From NCBI GenBank assembly GCA_028023455.1, contig JAQFVV010006273.1, positions 5,589,598 to 5,653,597 of the forward strand: a stretch of 64,000 nt of DNA, written 5' to 3'. The stretch comes from Epiperipatus broadwayi (lineage: Eukaryota > Onychophora > Udeonychophora > Euonychophora > Peripatidae). Shown piece by piece: positions 25,200-38,429 of this stretch (positions are counted from its first letter, which is position 1; every line of letters begins with the position of its first letter). Made by a program: the position numbers and the translations under genes. The notes below the pieces were generated by a model, which saw only the letters and a program-made list of their open reading frames with translations, searched no databases and was not told where the DNA came from.

Positions 25200-26837
25200 A
25201 TAAACATGATTTAAGAGTCGTACAATTAGGGGGGAAATTATTATTGTTAGATTATTAGAAACTTTCGAGTTGTAATTAAAATATTATTTTAGTTTTGTTT
25301 TGTAGATTTAAAAAAATGGATTGTAATAAGTTTCTATTTTTTATTACTTTTTATGTATACTGTATATATATGTGTGTGTGTGTTTTGCTATTGGTGTACT
25401 GGATTTAATTACTATAGAATAGGTTTTCATGTGATTGTAAAAGAAGAGACACCTTGATAGAATTCCTTTAAAGAATGAAAGCTTGGTTTAATGTATTACA
25501 TAAAAAAAAAAAATATTTTTTAAATTGTCTATTTCAATTTTGTTTAAAATTGATTATTATTTTACATTTTATAAAGAAGATAATAAATACAACAGAATTT
25601 TTAAAACAATAGACAATTGGATTAATACTGTTTTCCAAACAACATACAGTTGAATCGATAGAATGCATTAAATGATATCCGGTGACATGATCAAATCCAA
25701 AAGACAAGCTATTGTTACTCCAGAAACAGTGACAAATAATAGTATAATATTAATTTTCTACTTATTATTATTATCCTAAAGACAATTAATTTTTGAATAT
25801 GATGATTTTAATAACGATATTTTTTTTTTTAAGATTTTGTAATATTATTAAAGAAATCAACTCAAAAGAGAAGTAGAACAAATCATCAAATACATGCACA
25901 AACTCTCCAAACACTATTGCTTTCTATTGGTAACAAAACATTCTAGAGCAAGATATATATTCAAGATACTCAGATGTTAGAAATAGTAATGCATGAAGTA
26001 ATTAAGTATTAGAGATAAAAATATATAACATAACCTGTAATCCATATATTTATTTAATTATCTAGTATACAATTACTCCAAGGTTTTATTGACTTTTCCT
26101 CTTAATCTGGTTCATAAGCTCCTATGATGTACTTATTGTGAATTCTAAGCAAAACACTTTTATTAAATTCAAATTCAAGACTTAATTGGTTCTATGTTCA
26201 TAACTATTTATGAATTAACTTCTCATAGTTCCTTTAAGAATAGTCTCTAAAGACATTAGATATTAGTATTTTACAGAAATAGAAAAATTCATATTTCAGA
26301 ATTGTGTTTAAAAAATATTAGTGATTCAAACACTTATTGTCTAAAAATAGTACATTTTCAAAAGTTTATTATTAAAAAAAACTATTGTGTCCAGTATTTT
26401 CTTTTTATTTTCAGAATGCTGTAGAATATACATATTTATTTATTAACATTTTTTGTAATTAATTAATATTAATTTATAATTCTGAAAACTAAGTACAATT
26501 ATATGTATATATAATTAATTACTATAGACATGAAATATGAAATATTTTATGAATAAAAAATCTATGTATCAAGTTTTTTATATTATGATTACCTCCAGTA
26601 ATTATCAATCCACTGCAGAATAAAGCCAGTTCATTCTATAGTGTCTGTTCTTTACATCACATCAACAAACTTACTTATTTTTTGCATCAATCTCACACAT
26701 GGTATATTTCTTGGTATTTTATAATTTTTAATATCTAGTTTAAGACTTCAACTAATCATCTATTATCAATTCTTTAGTAATATTATAGCTTAGTTCTATT
26801 TCAGTCTCTTAAACTTTTTCAATGATATCATATATAT
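25200..26837. other. AT-rich intergenic DNA
   Basis: No coding region, RNA gene or repeat family could be supported here. Confidence 0.5.
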
Positions 26838-29800
26838 TGTAATGGTAACCAGAGGAGGGGGGATGCATCTGAACATGATCAGACCTAGGGTCTTCAGGTA
26901 GGATGCTGTGAATGATGGAATGAAGTAACTAACCGATGATCATATTCACCTCCAATTAGCTAGCTCTAAGTTCACTCATTAAATATAGATATAATTTAGG
27001 CCAGTTCATTCACATCTAATCCCTCCTTCGGATTTCATTATGCCTCAGTATTCAAACCCAGGGAGAAATTTGTCTTTGGCTCTCTTCAGGGATGAATTTA
27101 TTTTGTGTAGCAACTATTATACCTCTATATATGTTTCTGTTGACTTAAGATATGTCCAACTTTATTGTGGTGTTATATATTATAATAATACATGGATGTG
27201 TATATATACACATGTAGTCAATTATATTGATGAGTGAATGTATAAACAAATTTAATAAACCAGAGACCAATTTGATTTAAAACACATTAACAAATTTTAT
27301 TTATAACAGATAAAAAATCCAAGCTCTATTAACATAGTAAAAGATGTAATCATATGTGTCCAATATGCATCTATATCATATCAATGATTAAAATTATCTA
27401 TTACTCCAACTCATACCCATAGTAAATATGCATAAATAGACACTCATTAGTTACAAAGCAAATAAGATCGGCAAAAATAAAAATAAAAAGATATTATAAG
27501 TTCATTGTCCTAACAATGGTGAAGCTGACTAACTATTTAAAAGATTATTTCACTGTATTTACAATAGCTTCATTATCTTATTTCAGCTGTAGAGGTTCCA
27601 TCTTCTTTGGGATCCCCTAACTATGGACAAGTTTTCTAACATTGGTAGAAAAAAAAAGAATGTTCACATGAGCACATTAGTCATTCATATGAAATAAACT
27701 AAGTACATCAATTATTAGTTAAACATAAACAAATAACACAAATTTTGTCCTATATTAGTGCATGTAATTAATATGAAAGAGTAACACAAATTCTTATCTC
27801 ATCCCATATGTGATGATGATGATCATATGTCACATCATTATGGAGGGAATTAACTTATATTTCATTTACAAAAAATATTTTCTAGCTTAATAAACCTTTG
27901 CCTTGCACTACGTTACTTTTTATTGCAATGGACTGTTCCAACTGCAAATAAACTGAAGCTTCCACATCACATGATCACCATTTCTTATACTTGCTTACAA
28001 CTGTTATTAGAACAGGCAAAAACTCACTATACATATTGCCACACTGCAAGCTAGAGTAATCAATGGATGTCAGAAGGCTTGTTCATAAAATTCCCATCTA
28101 GTGCCGACTCATCCAATATCCCCAGACTAGTTTCTGGCTTGTGGCCTTCATCAGTGAGCAGCCTTGGATCTGAGAGCACTGTACCTAGATCTTAGGATCT
28201 AATGCAACCCCCCAGCATACACCTTTTATCTCTATTTAACTACAAAACTATGAGTCTTAAATTGAAAACACCTTAATATTCTCAATTCAAGCTCATTAGC
28301 TTATATAGTCATATAGGTCTGAACTCAGTTCAGCACCAATACATTTTGGTGCCTTTGGTTTTTTAATAACCATATCCACCAATATCCTATTAGGCAGGAT
28401 TGGTTTTAAGCCAATAAACATGTGATCACCATTTCTTATGTTTGCTTATAACTGTTATTAAAACAGGCAAAAACTCACTATACATATTGCCACACTCCAA
28501 GCTAGAGTAATCACTGGATGACAGAAGGCTTGTGCATAAAATTCTCATCTAGTGATTACTCATCAATATCTCCAGACTAATTTCTGGTTTGTGGCCTTTA
28601 TCAGTGAGGAGCTTTGGATCTGAGAGCACTGCACCTACATCTATAAACTGATGAGCTTGGATTGAACATATTAAGGTGTTTTCAATTTAAGACTCATAAC
28701 TTTTGTAATTAAGTAAAGATAAAAGGTGGTGTCTGAGAGTTGCATTAGATTCTAAGATCTAGGTGCAGTGCTTTCAGATCCAAGACTCCTCACTGATGAA
28801 GGTCACAAGCCAGAAACTAGTCTGGGGATGTTGGATGAGTATGCAGTAGATGGGGATTTTATGTACAAGCCTTGTGGCATCCATAGATTATTCTAGCTTG
28901 CAGTGTGGCAATATGCAAAGTGAGTTTTTGCCTTTTAAACTTCCACATGTGAGACAAAAATGAAGATGAAATTTTACAAACATACAAAGCAAAAAAATAA
29001 CACATAATTTTGATTTTGTTCAAATCTTCTTGATTAGTCTATAATTGTAATGTTAAGGTCTCTCATGAACACAGTCTATTTATCTACTCATTATTCCACT
29101 CTAATAAATCCTCCATTGCTCACTCAGATTCTCCAGTAACATGCTTGAATGAGGTTGTTTCCATTTCAGATATTACTTTCTTACTGGATCTACTCAGATG
29201 CTTAAGATGAGTTATTTGGCATTTCCTTAGGCATTATTTAATAAGTGAATTAAATGGATCACACTTTATGACAATTAAGGCAGCACCCCAGTCCTATGGC
29301 ATGTTTACCTAGCCAGTATACATTGTTTAAGAATTTATAAAAGATTTAATTTTCCTTAGCTTATTATTTGGTGTTTAGTAAATTTATGCAAAGAAAAATT
29401 TTACTCAATCATTTAAATGTATGTGCTAGTGATATAATATTCCCTTTTCTTCTTGTTTGATTGATAATGTAGTCTTTTGTCTTTGACATGTAGTCTTTTG
29501 TCTTTGATTATCTATATAAAATTATTTCAGTTCTTTTGTTACATTACTAAAATTCATCAACCTTTGCTGTTTTAAATGATGACTATGATTTCTTTCATTT
29601 TTTAGTGCTATAAAATTTTATGCAAATAATATGGTATTTTCAAACACATCATCCATTTTATCCTCAATTCTAACTTTCGATTTTAAGATATTTACAGACT
29701 GTTATTATATCCTCTGATAAAATATGAAAGAGAATGGAAATGAACTGGTGTTGTTTTTATACTGAGGCTTGCTCCCATTGTTTAGCAAACTCACATTTCA

Positions 29801-30269
29801 ATTTTCTTTTCCATCACTGTATGTGCCTATTGTTGTGCGAATTAGTGGTTGTTATTGAAATTACATACTAAAATTATATAGTAAAATTACATAATGAAAT
29901 TCTACTCTCATTTTCTAATACCTGTTTGCTTAGGTATTGACTTAATATCATATCATCACCATGTCTATTAAGTTACTGTCTTACATAATGACATTTACAC
30001 CTTGATAAACAAGTTATTATTGGTATAGGTATATGTATGAAAGGTTTCTATGATTAGGTTTTTATTTCTTATTAAAAAAAGCATTTACTTCTTTTTAGCA
30101 TTATCTTGGTTTGGTACTTATTAAAATAAAGTGTGTATGGGTCTGTTTGCATAAAAAGAAGTGACAATGTGTACCTAACCTATTATCTCAGTTTATATTT
30201 TTCATGGCTTAGTTTAATATTGTGAATACAAAAGGGTTGGTTTGAATTGGATTGTAAGCTATTCTTACA
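26838..30269 (-). mobile_element. solo LTR (copy A) of the Ty3/gypsy element, interrupted by a fold-back insertion
   Basis: It begins TGTAATGGTAACCAG and ends GTAAGCTATTCTTACA, the same TGTAA...TTACA ends as the LTRs at 45256, 53822 and 60839. The 'GACCTAGGGTCTTCAGGTAG', 'TTAGGCCAGTTCATTCA' and 'CTCTTCAGGGATGAATTTA' segments match those LTRs in order. No internal region adjoins either end, so it is a solo LTR, the usual product of LTR-LTR recombination. Without the insertion at 27968-28939 it would be about 2.45 kb. TA-rich flanks on both sides are compatible with a short ATATA-type target duplication but cannot prove it. Orientation is assigned by comparison with the complete element. Confidence 0.85.
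27959..28948. mobile_element. fold-back element inserted in LTR A, 9-bp target duplication
   Basis: CTTCCACAT occurs at both edges (27959-27967 and 28940-28948). The 972 bases between are absent from the other LTR copies. Inside are two direct copies of a unit (about 27968-28240 and 28413-28640, each with 'AGGCAAAAACTCACTATACA' and 'TTTCTGG(C/T)TTGTGGCCTT') and one inverted copy (about 28690-28939). Nine-base duplications and repeated inverted arms fit Foldback/Mutator-like elements. The outermost ends are not flush inverted repeats, so the class is inferred. No protein is encoded. Confidence 0.7.
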
Positions 30270-30417
30270 ATATATATATATTCTACTTTTATTTTTAAAA
30301 AGGAATTGCTTGACAACAGTTTGAAATTGTTGATTATTATTGATATTGGGATTGTCTAAGTGTTGACTTGTTTTTAATGATATATATATAATGTAATAGA
30401 ATCACTTCAAAGATAAA

Positions 30418-31656
30418 ATTCTTGACTACTTGGTTACTATTATGTAGACTATTAGTCTAGGGGAAATAATTATCTGTTTATCAATGAGTAATGTGCAACT
30501 GGATACAAGGTAGTATAATGACCATAAACAATTTTTTATTTTTTTTGTTAATAGCTATGGAAAAAAATCAGATTAAAGCTCACATCAAGCAAAAGGTCTA
30601 TATAGAACCTTAGTCATATTTATTGATCATCATCATTTTCACATTTATATATTATTCTAATGTAGATATTAAAATAATATACTTGTATTGTCAGATGAGA
30701 AATTTTATGATAAATTATGCTTAGCTATAATAATAAATTTATTCAATAGGATAATAACAGTATACAAATAATATATCAGCTTTTATATTTACATATTCAT
30801 ATAATAAAAATTACATGTGGAATATTCATGGCAGATTTTTAATGTAAAATTAATTTGAGAAATCAATCAAGCATATATTTTTTTATTTTTTTTAATTGCT
30901 ACCTAATTGTAATCTCTATCAATCCTGTTCTTATAGCTTTTGCTATTTAGTAGTACTACAAATTTACTGACCTCCCCCCCAAGGAAAAATTTCTTATTAG
31001 ACAAAGCATCATTTATTTATTACTTTATACATTTCATTAACTAATTTATTTTTTTAATCAGTATTCGTGACTTATAAGATTTTGAATAATATTCATACTT
31101 TAAAATTGAACTGGGTTCAATCCCTGTTTGTTTTTTATCAAGATTATCCCAGAGAGGCCTCCAAATGTAATGAAATTGCCCATGTGATAAATGCTTGACT
31201 ACTTGGTTATTATTATGAACAATTTTAATCTAGAGGAAGTGATTATCTTTCATCAATGATTAATGAGGTTAATGGGAAGACCATGAATGAGCCGGAGTGA
31301 CCATAACCAAAATTTTATTTTATTTATTAATAGCCATGAATAATGGTCAGACTGAAGCTGAAATCAAGCATAGGTCTTTATGCAACTCCAGTCAAATTTG
31401 TTCATTATCATCCTCTTCACATTTATATATTGCTCTAATGTAGATATTGAAATAATATATTTGTAAGTCAAATAAGAAATTTCATGATAAACCATGTTTA
31501 TTTATAATAATACATTTATTTGATACAATAACAACAGAATATAAATAATAAACATTTTTTACACTTAAATATTTATGTAATCAATAAAATTAAATATGAA
31601 ATGTACGTGACAGAAATTCAATATTTAAAATTGACTTTAAAAATCAATCAAGCATG
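30418..31656. repeat. pair of direct repeats about 460 bp long
   Basis: The segment about 30418-30872 recurs at about 31190-31656 with many substitutions. Shared phrases include 'TTGACTACTTGGTTA(C/T)TATTATG', 'ACATTTATATATT', 'CTAATGTAGATATT' and a shared end 'AATCAATCAAGCAT'. The spacer (about 320 bp) has no coding content. It may be an old segmental duplication or remnants of two insertions of one family. Confidence 0.7.
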
Positions 31657-32905
31657 AACACCCTAAACTTGATAGATCTGTTAGTTTTAAAGTAAACCAT
31701 AAAATAATAACTCCTATAATATTTTAAAATTAATGTTTTCATTCTTTTATTTATATATAAATTTGCTAACTATTAAAACTTTATATAAACAAATCTATTT
31801 AAATTCAAAGTTAAAACTGACATCATATATTCTAATGAAGTCTATTAAATTACTAACTCATTGATGTGTGCACAAGTGATTTAATAAGGCATTAAATGTT
31901 AAATCTCATGGTTCATTTACGTATTACTAATGCATTCATATGCAAGCTTCTTATTTTAACAATTTTAATAGTAAAACCTGAATAATCTTGTAAATATACC
32001 ATATTGCTAGATTCTCATATCCCAGATTTTAGCTGAATCAATTTTTAATGATGTTGCTTCTAAAATATTTTGACTATAATTCCCATTATTCTAGGATTAG
32101 TTGACATAGATTTATGGTGCCTTCCTCAGATAAGATCGCACTACATTTTAAAAACAATATTATAATGTCTGTGTTAACATTCATATGAACAAACTTTGAC
32201 CATTATCATTCAGCTAAGAATAACTGTTTAATTAACGTTTGTTTATAAACCAGATATCCTGGTCATAAGTAAGTCAGCTTAGGATTTTTATACTAAATTG
32301 TTGGTATGCCTTTTTCACATCTCAAAACAATTCATTTTGAAGTCAATTTTTTAGATTAGCACAACTAGGCCTACATTTAATCTTTTATTTTAAAAGTATT
32401 TGAATGCACAAACTTTTAGTTCATAGACAGATGTTTAAATAAAGGTCAAGGAATTAAATCCTTCAATATTTAGAAGCAAATATAAAATAAATTTGTTAAT
32501 TACAAATTTTTTAGTTTAGTTTCAAATTGTTGAGATTTAGATATGGATCATAAAAATATATTGTCTCTAATGGTTATAAAGGCTGTATCACACTGCAATC
32601 ATTTTTTACATTAGTACATTAGCACTAATTTGACCAATTCAGATTCATTAAGGATGTTCATCTTCAATGTAATATTAACTTAGAAATAACTATAATGACT
32701 AGACTAGGTAGATTTATTATAAATTGGCTATCAAAAAGATATTAAGATTTAAAAAATTATTATCTGGCCCAGATATGCTTATTTTTTCACTTAATTAATA
32801 CTTTTAACATTACATTCACTTTCTTATTTTAGAAACTATTGCAATAATCTATTTCGTATCATTCTTAGGTATTAAATATAAACTAGGAGCGTCGTGTTAC
32901 ACATT
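31657..32905. other. AT-rich intergenic DNA
   Basis: No coding or RNA feature is seen. Confidence 0.5.
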
Positions 32906-32909
32906 ATTA

Positions 32910-33572
32910 TGTATATATAATAAAGTAAAGAAATAATATTACGGTGAAGAGATTTGATAAGTTTGATTTAAAATATATATTTTTTTATTTTATTAAATGC
33001 TAAGCAAGGCTTTCGATAAGTAGTATCTGTGTCAGAACACAACTGAAATAAAATTAGTAAAAATATTGGTATTTCCGCTTGCAGATAAATTAAACTGGCC
33101 TCTAATTTTTAATAAATTTGAATATTTGCATATGTGAATATAGGTGTGAAAATCATTTAGGCAATTAACTATGCTATTGAATTAAATGACCAGTGTTTGG
33201 TAAGGATAATGCTTCGAAAACAACAACAAAAGACGTAAAATCAAAGAGTCCTGACATATAATCAACTTCAAAAATGCCATTAATTTAAGAGCCAAGAGCA
33301 TTTCGCTTAGCAAACACTGGTCATTTAATTTAGTAGTATAGTTAATTGCCTAAATGACTTTCACGCCTATATTCACACATGCAAATATTCAAATTTATTA
33401 AAAATTAGTTTAATTTATCTGCAAGTGGAAATGCCAATATCATTGCTAATTTTATTTCAGCCATGCTGGCTTAGCATTTAATAAAATAAAAATATATATA
33501 TATTTTTATATCAAACTTATCAAATCTGTTCACTGTAATATTATTTCATTAATTTATTACATATTATCCACA
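32910..33572. mobile_element. fold-back (long-TIR) element, about 300-bp arms
   Basis: The left arm (about 32910-33216) and right arm (about 33310-33572) are reverse complements at roughly 85-90% by eye. An example is 'AATGACCAGTGTTTG' near 33186 against 'CAAACACTGGTCATT' near 33320. The central 90-odd bases are unique. The element could form a long hairpin. No transposase is encoded, so it is a non-autonomous inverted-repeat element. Exact ends and target duplication are unclear in the AT-rich flanks. Confidence 0.75.
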
Positions 33573-33589
33573 GTATATGTTCATTATTG

Positions 33590-33925
33590 TTTATATATAC
33601 ATATAATTATAAAGGACTTAAACTCAGACTTTCATGCTCCCTAAGTTTATCCAATCCATCTTATACAACCGATACACATGATTATATACATGTGAAAAAG
33701 ATAAATGATCTCTATTACATGAATTTTATGCTGAACCAGCACTCATCAGTTGGTCCAGATCACAATCTCCTATACATATATATATATATAGTCAGTACTC
33801 AGTTTATATTAAGATAGCAAATCGTCAAACTTTAATGGACAAGTTTCAATCCTCTCCACCCACTAACTCCACAGCCATCCATTTCATTGAAAATCTATAG
33901 ATAGAATGCTCAAAGTTCTTGTTGA
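33590..33925. repeat. R1 family copy
   Basis: Shares with 6170-6490 the order 'CAGACTTTCA', 'GATACAC', 'AAAAGATAAAT', 'ATCAGTTGGTCCA', 'TTAAGATAGC', 'CTTTAATGG', 'GAAAATCT' and 'ATGCTCAAAG' (ACGCTCAAAG at 6460). A single unit, not a dimer. Its short open frames are not genes. Confidence 0.7.
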
Positions 33926-34024
33926 TGCCAATATTATTGTCATACTAATGTTGACATTAAGTCAATCTAACTCCTCACACATAGGATCTTGGATTTTCAA
34001 TGAAATTGATGGCTGGGGAGTTGG
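33859..34024. repeat. short inverted repeat at the R1 copy edge
   Basis: About 34 bases at 33859-33895 recur inverted at 33992-34024 (for example GATTTTCAATGAAATTGATG against the complement of CATCCATTTCATTGAAAATC), with about 97 bases between. The second arm is outside the R1 copy as defined, implying a local inverted duplication. Confidence 0.7.
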
Positions 34025-34470
34025 AGATTTCAATTGCTTTCTCTTGTGGCATTTATTGGAAAACACTTGTTCAGAGCTATTAGCACACTCATTATATTGT
34101 GGTTGTAGATATAAATTTTCACTTTGTTATTTCCATGAATATATTTCACACAGTTATTAATGTAAATGTATTTTTTCACCTGTCAATTTTTTTAAGGCAT
34201 TTATTTTTTTTTTTTTAGTTTCTTTGTATATTTATGCCAATAACTGTACTACATATATCCACGGAAGTAAATAATTAAGATAAATACCTACATTTACAAT
34301 AATATATGTATTTTTATGGTATCTAAAATGATTTTGGACTTCTGGATTTATTGCCATCATTTACTTTTTTATAGATTAAATGACTTTTTATATTGCTATA
34401 CTTGTTACATTCTTACTTATATTCAATCTTTGAATAAAATTTATACACAAGGCAAAATTCTCCATCAATA
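34025..34470. other. AT-rich intergenic DNA
   Basis: Nothing recognisable; a run of T near 34202-34220. Confidence 0.4.
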
Positions 34471-34474
34471 CAAG

Positions 34475-34655
34475 CCCGAGTAATTAATGGATGCAGTAAG
34501 GTTTGTGCATAAAATCTCTATCTAGTGCCTACTCATCTAATACTTCCACTCATGAAAGCCATAAGCTAGAAACTACTCTGGAGCTATTGAATGAGTAGGC
34601 ACTAGGTAAGGACTTTATGCACAAATCTTCCTGCATCTATTGATTGCTCTGACTT
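34475..34655. repeat. small fold-back element, same family as in LTR A
   Basis: Left arm 'GTTTGTGCATAAAATC' and 'CTAGTGCCTACTCAT' are answered inverted by 'ATGAGTAGGCACTAG' and 'GACTTTATGCACAAA'. The central 'GAAAGCCATAAGCTAGAAACTA' region matches the repeat units at 28130 and 28800 in diverged form. It is a hairpin-forming, non-coding element. Confidence 0.7.
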
Positions 34656-34689
34656 GCAATAAATGGCATTGCATGCCTCTGTGAAAAAC

Positions 34690-35630
34690 AGCTTGCATAA
34701 GCATAACGAATGGTGATCAATGAGACGTTTGATGGTTTAATAGAATTTATAATTTAATTTCGTATGGAGTTGCATTTTGCCTCATTGTTAATTTAATTTT
34801 TATCTGAAGATTTATATTGATCACATTTACTTGTTTTTTAAATGTATTATTCTCATATTTTAAAATCAATTCAATGATTTTTATTTTTTTTTAATTTTGG
34901 GTTGTTGTTTTTTTACAAAAATATGAAATTTATCGATTAGTTTTTCTTTGCTTATTGATACGAGGATAGAAGCTCCATTCCACAGAAAGAGCACAGGATT
35001 TATTAGCAACTTAATTATATGCAGACTTATATGTGTGTGCTTGTCTAGGTGTAGAGAAAACTGTTTAGAGGTTTGAGGTTTAGGTCTTTTCTATAGATTC
35101 ATAATATTAATAAATACATTTTTTGTATATTGGTGTTAATTTGATGATAGTTCTAACCGCATATATATCTCCATATCCTTACACATAATAACCAAATCTA
35201 TTGGCAAATAGCAAAAAAAAATATAATAGATTTCTTATTTATTGTAATAAGCATTTCTTGCCGTTAAATGGTTTCAGATAATGTATAATTTGTTTTACTT
35301 ATAAACCTTATTGGTTTTTTTTTATTATAAATGGATTAAAAAACAATTCATGAATATACATATCAATTAAAATTAATCTTATAACAATAAGAACGGTTTT
35401 TATTATATTTCCAATTTGTCAAAAGTTATTTTTTTATTATTATTTTAATTCAAATACTTTTTCCTCATAAAAATGTAGGAAATGATAGTTTTGTCAAATA
35501 AAAATATTAACTTTATTGAAGCTTCAACTTCCTCATACACACGCACATGTAGTTTTCTATTTTGAATAGAAATATTGAATTATTCTCATGTAAATACTCT
35601 TCTCAGTAATGTATATTTGTTAAATTTTTA
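34690..35630. other. AT-rich intergenic DNA
   Basis: No gene, RNA or clear repeat is visible. Confidence 0.5.
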
Positions 35631-35636
35631 ATTACA

Positions 35637-36400
35637 AGTGTCAAACTTACTCCACCCACAACACTCACACCGTCCACACTGGATAAATATAGTTATGATT
35701 ATCACTAATCATTTATTCAATTAGAGATATTCTCTAGTCGAGATATAAACTTTAAACTCAATTGAAGATTAATATATCTGATTTTTTAAATGTAAACACA
35801 CATACACGGAGTTATTGGCATTTCTCTGTTCCACATTTAATATCTTTATACATACATTAAACAAATTCTATACTAATAAATAAATAATCAATCCAAATTA
35901 GATTGAAATAAATAACTACAATTATTTTGATTGATTATTTATTTATATATTTGTGACAACATTGTGGACAAATAAATTATATTGGATATTTGACCATTAT
36001 AGTAAATTCTATACCACCATACATTCTTTTCAAATCATATGAATAAAGACACAATAAAAGACAAATGATGCCCAAGATGCATTTTGTACTGAACCAGCAC
36101 ACATCAGTTAAGCTCAAGTCACCACTATGTACAGTATTTATTAATAGTAAATTGTTACATTTTGAATTCCAAGTATCAAACATACTCCACTCATAACATT
36201 CACACCATCCACTTTGGATAAATACAGTAATGAGAGATTGTCTCTAATCCAGATATAAATTTTAAACCTCAGTTAAAGGTGAATATATCTGATTTTTTTT
36301 AAATTTAAACCACACACATGGCGTTATTCACTCAACTAGAGATTGTTTCTAACTTAGATATAAACTTTAAATAAAACATTGTGAAAAATGCTTTATAAAA
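35637..36400. repeat. two copies of dispersed family R2, with an R1 piece between
   Basis: R2 copies at about 35637-35825 and 36172-36400 share 'CATCCACT/CGTCCACACTGGATAAATA', 'GATATAAA(C/T)TTTAAAC' and 'AATATATCTGATTTTTT'. Related R2 sequence sits in both arms of the inverted duplication (39806-39940 and, inverted, 44960-45078). An R1-like segment (35985-36130, with 'ACTGAACCAGCAC' and 'CATCAGTT') lies between them. The recurring R1-R2 neighbourhood suggests that they are parts of one larger element. Confidence 0.6.
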
Positions 36401-38247
36401 TGTCAGTTTTTTGGTAAAATTGTTTTTTATGAAAACTAAACATTTCAGAGATCATAGTTTAATTGTGAATGTAAATATTCTTGCTGATTTGGTGTGGGTA
36501 TTAGATATTACATAAAGTATTACATGACTTTTGCCACTTTTGATATATGTATTATAGCTCTATTTCAAAATCATCTATTAAAAGTTGAAATAATCAATAA
36601 TTGTGTCATTAATGTGAATAATATAAAAAATGAACATGTCAGCTTCATATTCAATGCTTTTCATTGATGAAGGTCATTTAGAAACTAGTTTGAATATTCT
36701 AAAATGCCCCTATGTGTCTGAAGAAAACTGAATGAATTATTATTTCTCATGCAAATAATGTATTGTTTCATAGACATAATAAATCTGTGTTATTCTCCAT
36801 CAGAAAGAGTTATTAAAAATGCATTGTTGCTTAAACATAATCTTAAATCATTGTGTGATTAAAATATTTTCTATATCTTAAAATAAAAAAAGAAGGATTT
36901 TTATGGTTCTGTAATGAAGTTATTACTAATACTCTTGATGAGAAAATTGATGCTTTTATACATACAAACTCAATATGATAAAGTTATTGTGTTGCAAACC
37001 AAATTTTTTGATGACAAACACACAATATCGTGCTCACACACACTTTTTCTTACCATATAAATAATTCAGGAATAATATGGAATTTATTTTGTATACTATA
37101 TTGAAAAAAATTTTAGGAGTTACAGAAGATATAATAAAGGTATAAAATTATGAGGGATTTTAAATGTTTTTTTAAATGTTTAAAACTTTATTTGACACAT
37201 AGAGAGCAAAACAACTATTTTGGTAGCAATAGCATTGGAAAAGTGTTCCCCACTACTTATATATTACAGTATAGTACTTAATGTGCCAGTCTGTCGTGCT
37301 AAAATCCCAGGAATTAAGTACTAAGTAAAACTGATTTTTTTATTTGTAACTAAATAGATGATACAAAAAAGATAGTTTTAAAATTTTCATCATTAGATAG
37401 TGTGTACGATTATGATGTATCTCAGCAAATAAGAAAGTTTGCAAATAATTTTATTAATAAAAAGTTATAATCAAAGAGAAGCCAGTGCAAAAATTAACAA
37501 ACTGTTTTTATACCACGAGTTAATTATAAACAAAATTGTATATCAGATTTTTTGCAAAGTTTAAATAAATAAGATCCATTCAGAACAAACTACCGAGTGA
37601 GTTTTTATGGAGATCATATAATAATAAAACATGATTACTATCTTTGTTTATTGTATCAGGAAACACAATAACATTCTTTGCCTATTTTAAATTAAACTCG
37701 GATATTTAAATGGTATCCGCCATATTCTTAATGCAATTTTATAGGTCATCATTATTTGAGTTTTTATTGAGAAATATTTAAATTTATGAATCAAGAGTAA
37801 TGATTTATTAAGTTTTATAAGTATTTTTTTTTTGTCAGTATTTTTTTAATTATAAAACGGAATTTAAACAAACTTGATCATGTCTTTTCGTTAAAAAAAA
37901 AAAAAACTGCTCTTAAAAATTGCTAATACTAAAATTATTTTCTTTTCTTTTTTCCGGCCTTTTATAACATATAAAGTCCAAACTTAACTTATTGAATATC
38001 ATTTTCATATCTATACTGAGTACAACATTTGTTTATCTACCGGACTATAAACCATTTAACATTAACATTGTCATAGTGACTGATTTATTTGATATTTTCT
38101 CTTCAATTTAACTTTCATTTATACTTAGTAACAAAATGATAGTCTTATTAAATTGTATGTTCATCATACATCTACATGTTATATATTTTTCATGTAGTTT
38201 GTATTTGAAACTCTCTGCCTATTTATTTTTCTTTCATTTTCATGTAA
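36401..38247. other. AT-rich intergenic DNA
   Basis: No coding feature. A short piece at about 36655-36690 ('TTGATGAAGGTCATTTAGAAACTAGTTT') resembles the fold-back repeat unit of LTR A but is isolated. Confidence 0.4.
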
Positions 38248-38258
38248 TGTTAGTATTT

Positions 38259-38367
38259 TTTATTTTTTAAGTGTCATAGCATCGGCCGGGACGCGAACCC
38301 GCAACCCGGGCAACTGCCTGCTAGTGCAAGGCAGTCGCGCTGACCTCTCGACCACCAACTCAAGACT
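38259..38367 (-). mobile_element. short tRNA-derived SINE with 11-bp target duplication
   Basis: TGTTAGTATTT lies on both sides (38248-38258 and 38368-38378). Read on the minus strand the insert starts with a tRNA-like head (A-box-like GGTCGAGAGGTC, B-box-like GGGTTCGCGTCC) and ends in 'CGGCCGATGCTATGACAC' followed by an A-rich tail. A second copy at 46929-47032 shares that 3' sequence. At about 100 bp it is little more than the tRNA-related head plus a tail. Confidence 0.85.
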
Positions 38368-38429
38368 TGTTAGTATTTGTCATTTCAAAAGCAATATTAA
38401 TAAATATATTAGAATAAGATTGAATTTAA

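Noticed and set aside
33906-34160. 84-codon plus-strand open frame
   Set aside because: It spans an inverted repeat and the edge of an R1 copy; no recognisable protein features.
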